From the NCBI GenBank assembly GCA_002392745.1, contig DGHR01000003.1:1-64000 (forward strand): 64,000 bases of DNA, in the 5' to 3' direction. Shown in pieces: positions 59,373 through 64,000 of the stretch. The position numbers were made by a program, and so were the translations under genes. The notes beneath the pieces are model-generated. The model made no database searches. It was not told where the DNA came from and was given only the letters and a program-made list of their open reading frames with translations. Within the stretch, counting starts at the first letter, position 1; each line of letters opens with the position of its first letter. This DNA is from Bacteroidales bacterium UBA3843. GTDB taxonomy: Bacteria; Bacteroidota; Bacteroidia; Bacteroidales; Paludibacteraceae.

Positions 59373-61445
59373 ATGACCAGACGACTGATTCTAATAGTAT
59401 CTCTCGCACTTAGTGTGTGTGCTCTGTATGCGGCAACGCAGACAGATACGGTTGTGTCTGTACCCAAGGACACCTTCTCAACGAGTGATTTTCATCTGGA
59501 TGAGGTGGAAGTGACTGCGCGTGTCCTGGAGAAAGATGTGATTCGTCCCCAGGTGCTCAAAGGGGCCGAGTTGCAGCGGATGAATGCGCTTAGCGTGGCC
59601 GATGCGTTGCGATATTTTTCGGGTATACAGATAAAAGACTACGGCGGAGTAGGCGGTATAAAGACGATAAACGTCCGTTCGATGGGCAGCCAGCATACGG
59701 CGGTCTATTACAACGGTGTGCAGTTGGGTAACGCGCAAAACGGTCAGGTGGACTTGGGGCGTTTCTCGCTGGACAATATGGAGGAGATACAACTCTACAA
59801 CGGTCAGAAATCCGATATTTTCCAATCTGCCCGCGAGTTCGGCTCGGCAGGCAATGTGTATCTGACGACCCGCAAACCGTATTTCAAGGACGGCGAGAAA
59901 GTGCATGTGCACGGTAAGATGCGTTTCGGCAGTTTTGCGTTAGCCAACCCCAACGTAGGTGTGGACGTCCGTCTCACGGACGGTTTGTCGTTGACCATTG
60001 ATGCCGAATATGTCTATTCGAACGGCAAATATCCCTTCCGTTACCGCCGCGTGCTCCCGAATGGCGAGACGGCATACGACACAACGGCTGTGCGTCAGAA
60101 CGGCGACGTGAACGCGCTGCGGACCGAGTTGGGGCTCCACCATTACTACAATACGACAGGCTTTTGGCGCGTGCACGTGTATAATTATTGGAGCGAGCGC
60201 GGTATCCCAGGAGCGATAGTCAATAACGTATGGCGCAACGGTGAGCGGTTGGCGGACCGCAACACCTTCGTTCAAGCCCAGTGGCAAGACGAGTGGTTCG
60301 GTCGATGGAGCACGCGTGTGCTGGCAAAATATGCCAACGACTATACCCATTACTGGAACTACGACGAACGGTTGCTGCCGAGCAATAACGAGTATGTACA
60401 ACAGGAGGCGTATCTCTCGCTGGCGAACAAAGTGCAGTTGTTCCGTTTCTGGGATGTTTCGCTGGCATATGACTACCAATACAACGCCCTGGCCCGTGAG
60501 AATCTGTTGGAGGAGCCGATTAACAAAGAATATAGTACAAAAGAGCATTTTTCCCGTCATTCGCATTGGCTCTCGGCTGCTACGGCGTTTAATATCAAGG
60601 AATACCTGCGTATGCAGGCGTCTGTGCTGATGACTGCCGTTGACAACAATCGCCCGCGCGTGACACCGGGCATGTTCGTCTCGCTGCGTCCGTACCCGAA
60701 GATAGATTTGAGTATCAATGCCTTCTACAAGCAGAGTTTCCGTTACCCCACGTTCAATGACCTCTATTACACCGATTTGGGTAATGCGTCTCTGCGTCCG
60801 GAGTTGGCGCGTCAGCACTCGGTGGAGATGGCATACAAGGTGTCCCGAAAACCATTCCAGCGTCCCAATGGCTTCGGCTACGAGATAGCTGCCAGCGGTT
60901 CGTATTATTACAACCGCGTGACGGACAAGATAATTGCCTATCCAAAGGGTCAACAGTTCCGCTGGACAATGCTCAATTTAGGCACCGTAAAAATCAACGG
61001 CGTGGACGCCAAAGCCGACGTGTCGCTCTATCTGCCGCTACGGTTTGTAGTCCGCACACGACTCAACTATACCTACCAGAAGGCCATTGACGTGACGAAC
61101 CCATCCGACACCTATTACGGGCATCAGATACCCTATATCCCTTGGCACAGCGGCAGTGTGGTGGTCGGGTTGGACTGGCAAAGCCGACGCGGAGACCACT
61201 ACGGACTGAATTACTCGTTCATATATGTCGGCGAACGGTACGGTCAACAGGAAAACACGGTCTATAACTACGTGCAGCCATGGTACACTCACGACCTCTC
61301 GATATACGGAGAGTGGGGGATTGCGCCCGTATGGCTCAAAGCAAACATAGAAATCAACAACCTGCTCGGGCAGGACTACGAAGTAATCCGCAACTACCCG
61401 ATGCCTAAACAAAACGTACGATGCACATTGGCGGTAAGATATTAG
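59373..61445 (+). CDS. btuB: TonB-dependent B12 receptor
   Basis: 690 residues, outer-membrane receptor. The signal peptide (LILIVSLALSVCALYAA) is followed by a TonB-box-like stretch and the plug domain: VADALRYFSGIQIKDYGGVG, GGIKTINVRSMGSQHTAVYY, NGVQLGNAQNGQVDLGRF. The 22-strand barrel follows to the C-terminus (LAVRY). The upstream cobalamin riboswitch and the BtuG-like partner downstream assign the substrate as cobalamin or a relative. Its last 25 bases overlap the next gene. Confidence 0.93.
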   Translation: MTRRLILIVSLALSVCALYAATQTDTVVSVPKDTFSTSDFHLDEVEVTARVLEKDVIRPQVLKGAELQRMNALSVADALRYFSGIQIKDYGGVGGIKTINVRSMGSQHTAVYYNGVQLGNAQNGQVDLGRFSLDNMEEIQLYNGQKSDIFQSAREFGSAGNVYLTTRKPYFKDGEKVHVHGKMRFGSFALANPNVGVDVRLTDGLSLTIDAEYVYSNGKYPFRYRRVLPNGETAYDTTAVRQNGDVNALRTELGLHHYYNTTGFWRVHVYNYWSERGIPGAIVNNVWRNGERLADRNTFVQAQWQDEWFGRWSTRVLAKYANDYTHYWNYDERLLPSNNEYVQQEAYLSLANKVQLFRFWDVSLAYDYQYNALARENLLEEPINKEYSTKEHFSRHSHWLSAATAFNIKEYLRMQASVLMTAVDNNRPRVTPGMFVSLRPYPKIDLSINAFYKQSFRYPTFNDLYYTDLGNASLRPELARQHSVEMAYKVSRKPFQRPNGFGYEIAASGSYYYNRVTDKIIAYPKGQQFRWTMLNLGTVKINGVDAKADVSLYLPLRFVVRTRLNYTYQKAIDVTNPSDTYYGHQIPYIPWHSGSVVVGLDWQSRRGDHYGLNYSFIYVGERYGQQENTVYNYVQPWYTHDLSIYGEWGIAPVWLKANIEINNLLGQDYEVIRNYPMPKQNVRCTLAVRY

Positions 61446-63367
61446 AAATAACAAGTAATGGTCGCTTCGCTAAAAGAATAAAGATTTACAGGCATTTATG
61501 GATATGTATTAGTCTGTATTCCTTATCCTTTGTCCTTTATTCATGCCGGGGTGACGAGGTCGTTTATCCAACCATCGGCACCCATGTGACGGATGAAGTC
61601 CGCGAGGGCGGATTATATGTGCTGTGCGAGGGGAACATGGGGTCGAACAAAGCGCGGCTGGATTACATGAATCTGAAGACAGGAGAGTATTACGCCAACT
61701 GGTACGGTTGGCAGAACCCCCGTCAACTGAAGGAACTGGGCGATGTGGGGAATGATATCCAAACCTACGGCGGCAGGCTCTACGCTGTAATTAACTGCTC
61801 GCACAAAATAGAGGTTATGGACCGCCAGGCTCGGCATATAGGACAAGTGGATATCCCGAACTGCCGTTATTTGGCATTCCGGGGCAACAAGATGTACGTG
61901 AGCGCATATGTGGGCTCTGTAGCTACGCCGGAACTGTTAGGTTCGGTCTTTGAGGTAGATACGGCTACTCTTACCATCACCCGTGAAGTGAAAGTCGGTC
62001 ACCAGCCGGACGAAATGTGTATTATCGGCGACAAACTCTACGTAGCTAACTCCGGCGGTTATCTGACCAACCGGTATGACAGCACGCTGTCGATAGTGGA
62101 TCTGAACAGTTTTGCAGAAGAGAAAATAGTAGTGGGGCTGAATCCGACCCGTGTGCGCAAAGACGGGCAAAACCATCTATGGGTATGCTGTCAGGGCAAT
62201 TACGGTAAGGTAAAACCTTCGGTGGTAGTGCTGGAAGAGCAGGAGATAGTGAAACGAATACCTATCGCATGCTCCAACATATCGATACAAGGCACCATGG
62301 CATATATCATTGACAATACGAACCGCCGCCTGCAAGCCATCTCTACAATAGACTACAGCGAGCAACCGCAAACTATTGATATCAGCAGTATGGAGCACCC
62401 GTACGGACTGCTGACTACCGGTGAGGCAATATATATAACCGATGCAAAGAACTATGTGTCGTCCGGTGTGTTGTATTGTTTCGGCTACGACGGAGACTTG
62501 CATTGGTCAGCTCTGACGGGAGATATTCCGGGGCATTTATGCCGAGTGGGCGGAGCGTATGACCTCTATCCGGATACCACGCAAAAGGACACTACGCACT
62601 ATTCTCCCTATATTTCGCGCGTGTATGAATATGTGCCGGCGATGGGGCAGTTTGTAAACGTCTTGCCGAAATATGAGGAAGGTGACGATGCGGAGGCGAT
62701 GTGCCGCAAATGTGAGCAAGCTATCGCGAACAACGCAGGCGGGATGATTTGTCTGGGCGGCTGGGGCGGATATGTCACGTTCGGTTTCGACCACCCGGTG
62801 CAGAACAAAGACGGTCGTGATTTGCAGATATTAGGCAATGCGTTTCTGATGAGCGGCAACGAAGGGTACGGCAGCAGCGAACCCGGGATTGTGATGGTGA
62901 GCCGGGATGAAAACGCAAACGGCCTGCCGGACGACAAATGGTTTGAACTGAAGGGCTCTATGTACGACGACCCGACTACACTTCACCATTATTCCAAGAC
63001 CTATACCCGCGCAGGAGACACTATCCGGAATGCGTTCCACAAGCAGCCCTATTACCCCCAATGGATAGAGGCGGAGAGTCTGACTTTTACCGGCACACGG
63101 TTGGCTCCGTTGACAGAGAAAATAAGCGGACAGAGTGTACAGCGGATTTTGGATTTCGGCTATGTGGACAACAAGCCGAATACCGACAAAGAAGGAACAA
63201 GTTTTGATATATCGTGGGCTGTAGATACGGACGGACAATCTATTTCACTGCCATGCATAGATTTCGTCCGTATCTACACTGCGGTTGACGAAAATAACGA
63301 AGCCACCGGAGAACTGAGTACGGAAGTCTCCGGAGCCATTGACCTGCATTGTGTTTCCAACGAATAA
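61421..63367 (+). CDS. BtuG-like propeller lipoprotein with extra C-terminal surface domain
   Basis: 648 residues from ATG 61421 (the only ATG ahead of the signal; overlaps btuB by 25 bases, so translation is coupled). The signal ends in a lipobox (LSFVLYSC) followed by RGDE, acidic as in surface-exposed lipoproteins. About residues 60-345 form a YncE-type seven-bladed propeller (VGHQPDEMCIIGDKLYVANS; YLAFRGNKMYVSAY) like BtuG, the B12-binding lid of BtuB. About 400-645 is a second domain (GGWGGYVTFGFDHPV; SSEPGIVMVSRDENANGLPD then DKWFELKGS) that in Bacteroides usually sits in a separate cell-surface protein. The fusion of both in one chain is notable. Confidence 0.85.
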   Translation: MHIGGKILEITSNGRFAKRIKIYRHLWICISLYSLSFVLYSCRGDEVVYPTIGTHVTDEVREGGLYVLCEGNMGSNKARLDYMNLKTGEYYANWYGWQNPRQLKELGDVGNDIQTYGGRLYAVINCSHKIEVMDRQARHIGQVDIPNCRYLAFRGNKMYVSAYVGSVATPELLGSVFEVDTATLTITREVKVGHQPDEMCIIGDKLYVANSGGYLTNRYDSTLSIVDLNSFAEEKIVVGLNPTRVRKDGQNHLWVCCQGNYGKVKPSVVVLEEQEIVKRIPIACSNISIQGTMAYIIDNTNRRLQAISTIDYSEQPQTIDISSMEHPYGLLTTGEAIYITDAKNYVSSGVLYCFGYDGDLHWSALTGDIPGHLCRVGGAYDLYPDTTQKDTTHYSPYISRVYEYVPAMGQFVNVLPKYEEGDDAEAMCRKCEQAIANNAGGMICLGGWGGYVTFGFDHPVQNKDGRDLQILGNAFLMSGNEGYGSSEPGIVMVSRDENANGLPDDKWFELKGSMYDDPTTLHHYSKTYTRAGDTIRNAFHKQPYYPQWIEAESLTFTGTRLAPLTEKISGQSVQRILDFGYVDNKPNTDKEGTSFDISWAVDTDGQSISLPCIDFVRIYTAVDENNEATGELSTEVSGAIDLHCVSNE

Positions 63368-63425
63368 TGTAAACTACATTACATATTAACAATCTTTTAT
63401 TAACAAATTAAAACCAACAAAAAGT

Positions 63426-64000
63426 ATGAAGAAATTTGTCTTTTTTGCATCAGCGCTTCTTGCAAGCCTGAGTATTTCGGCAGAGGTCATTACACTCGAC
63501 CTCACTAAACCGACAAACCCCGAGACTTTCGCTTTCGGCGATAACGGGATGTGGACAGAAACCTACAACGAGACGGAGTATTCCTATTTTGAGACTCAAG
63601 TATTCGGTTTCTCGCACCTCCCCAGTGGTAACTCCTATAGTGGTATGTCTTGGGAAGGCTTCACTGTTAGTAAAGCGACCCAAGATGGTGATGGCTTTAG
63701 CTATTATAGCAACATGGCGAAAGGTGGTCTTGCCGGAGAGGGCACGCCATATGTATTTGCGTACTACAGCGAGTTTTGGTTGATGGATGAGAAAAATGAA
63801 GACATGATGTCTTCGAATCACATCCTCTTCACGGACGGCAATGAATACTATCCGCGTTATGTCTATCTGAACAACGCATTAGTAGGTTACAATAATGTAA
63901 TGGAAGGCGGTGGCGTTGCACGGGCATTTAAGCGTGGTGACCGTTTTGAGGTATGGATTCAAGGGCTGGATGCTGACTATGAGGCTACGGACGAGAAAGT
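63426..64000 (+). CDS. DUF4465-type secreted protein (partial, runs off the window)
   Basis: The first 191 codons are visible. Signal peptide KKFVFFASALLASLSISA, then EVITLDLTKPTNPETFAFGD, MWTETYNETEYSYFETQVFG and FSHLPSGNSYSGMSWEGFTV. This order (EYSYFE...F-x-HL...SWEGFTVS) is the start of the DUF4465 family, which recurs in Bacteroidales B12 uptake loci. It lies 58 bases after the BtuG-like gene and probably belongs to the same riboswitch-controlled operon. No lipobox at the signal peptide end. Confidence 0.8.
   Translation, partial: MKKFVFFASALLASLSISAEVITLDLTKPTNPETFAFGDNGMWTETYNETEYSYFETQVFGFSHLPSGNSYSGMSWEGFTVSKATQDGDGFSYYSNMAKGGLAGEGTPYVFAYYSEFWLMDEKNEDMMSSNHILFTDGNEYYPRYVYLNNALVGYNNVMEGGGVARAFKRGDRFEVWIQGLDADYEATDEK

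Noticed and set aside
1..64000. tRNA, rRNA, transposase or integrase genes
   Set aside because: No cloverleaf, rRNA signature, or transposase/integrase motif could be seen by reading both strands; a covariance or profile search would be decisive.

Overview
The window reads as a chromosomal piece of a gut-type member of Bacteroidales (Bacteroidota). Evidence: at least fifteen promoters of the Bacteroidota form (TTTG or TTG, a 20-base spacer, then TAnnTTTG), AT-rich start regions without Shine-Dalgarno boxes, a BtuB-BtuG type B12 uptake locus under a cobalamin riboswitch, the coaX / outer-membrane protein / TPR / lptC gene order, BspA-type leucine-rich repeats, and S9 and GH13 lipoproteins. No rRNA, tRNA, IS element or CRISPR array was seen.

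Layout. 1-3.2 kb is repeat-rich accessory DNA: tandem 24-mers, an array of 57-bp hairpin units on both sides of a small putative winged-helix gene, and two coupled unknown genes. 3.2-8.4 kb is a minus-strand type III restriction-modification operon (mod, res) with an unknown 317-aa gene behind it and a small lipoprotein gene in front. 8.7-15.8 kb is a plus-strand housekeeping run: acyl-CoA ligase, coaX, outer-membrane barrel, TPR protein, lptC, fabG. 15.9-19.3 kb holds two GH13 amylase-family lipoproteins. 19.4-30.4 kb holds an M20 peptidase, a DUF2520-type protein, mutY, HU, a 29-aa basic protein, RNase E/G with a decapeptide-repeat tail, an NrdJb-like orphan, acyl-ACP thioesterase, an S9 peptidase and a beta-CASP RNA nuclease.

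30.4-34.7 kb is a BspA-like surface protein cassette bracketed by two nearly identical 143-bp promoter-bearing direct repeats; the second copy points into a large palindrome that may be a structured RNA. 34.9-43.9 kb is the most unusual part: a same-strand cluster of ten mostly unrecognised genes in which one approximately 80-residue module recurs in three proteins. It also has a membrane-anchored OmpA protein, a cytosolic LRR fusion, an outer-membrane barrel, a six-TM ion channel without the canonical filter, and hairpins between several genes. 44.3-48.5 kb continues with a lipoprotein, a secreted 21-residue repeat protein, a HAD phosphatase, a DNA-binding-like protein and a membrane Ser/Thr kinase.

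48.6-53.7 kb carries rplM-rpsI, rpsB-tsf and an AsmA-like protein; 53.7-58.6 kb a decayed gene, a PepSY-like protein, recQ, two tiny genes and gltX. 58.6-64 kb is a B12 locus: riboswitch, btuB, a BtuG-like propeller fused to a second surface domain, and the start of a DUF4465-type protein that runs off the window.

A theme across the window is short palindromic G/C-rich elements (about 35-45 bp) that lie both between genes and, in frame, inside otherwise conserved enzyme genes, adding peptides such as [18 protein letters not shown] or LTPALSTREGE.
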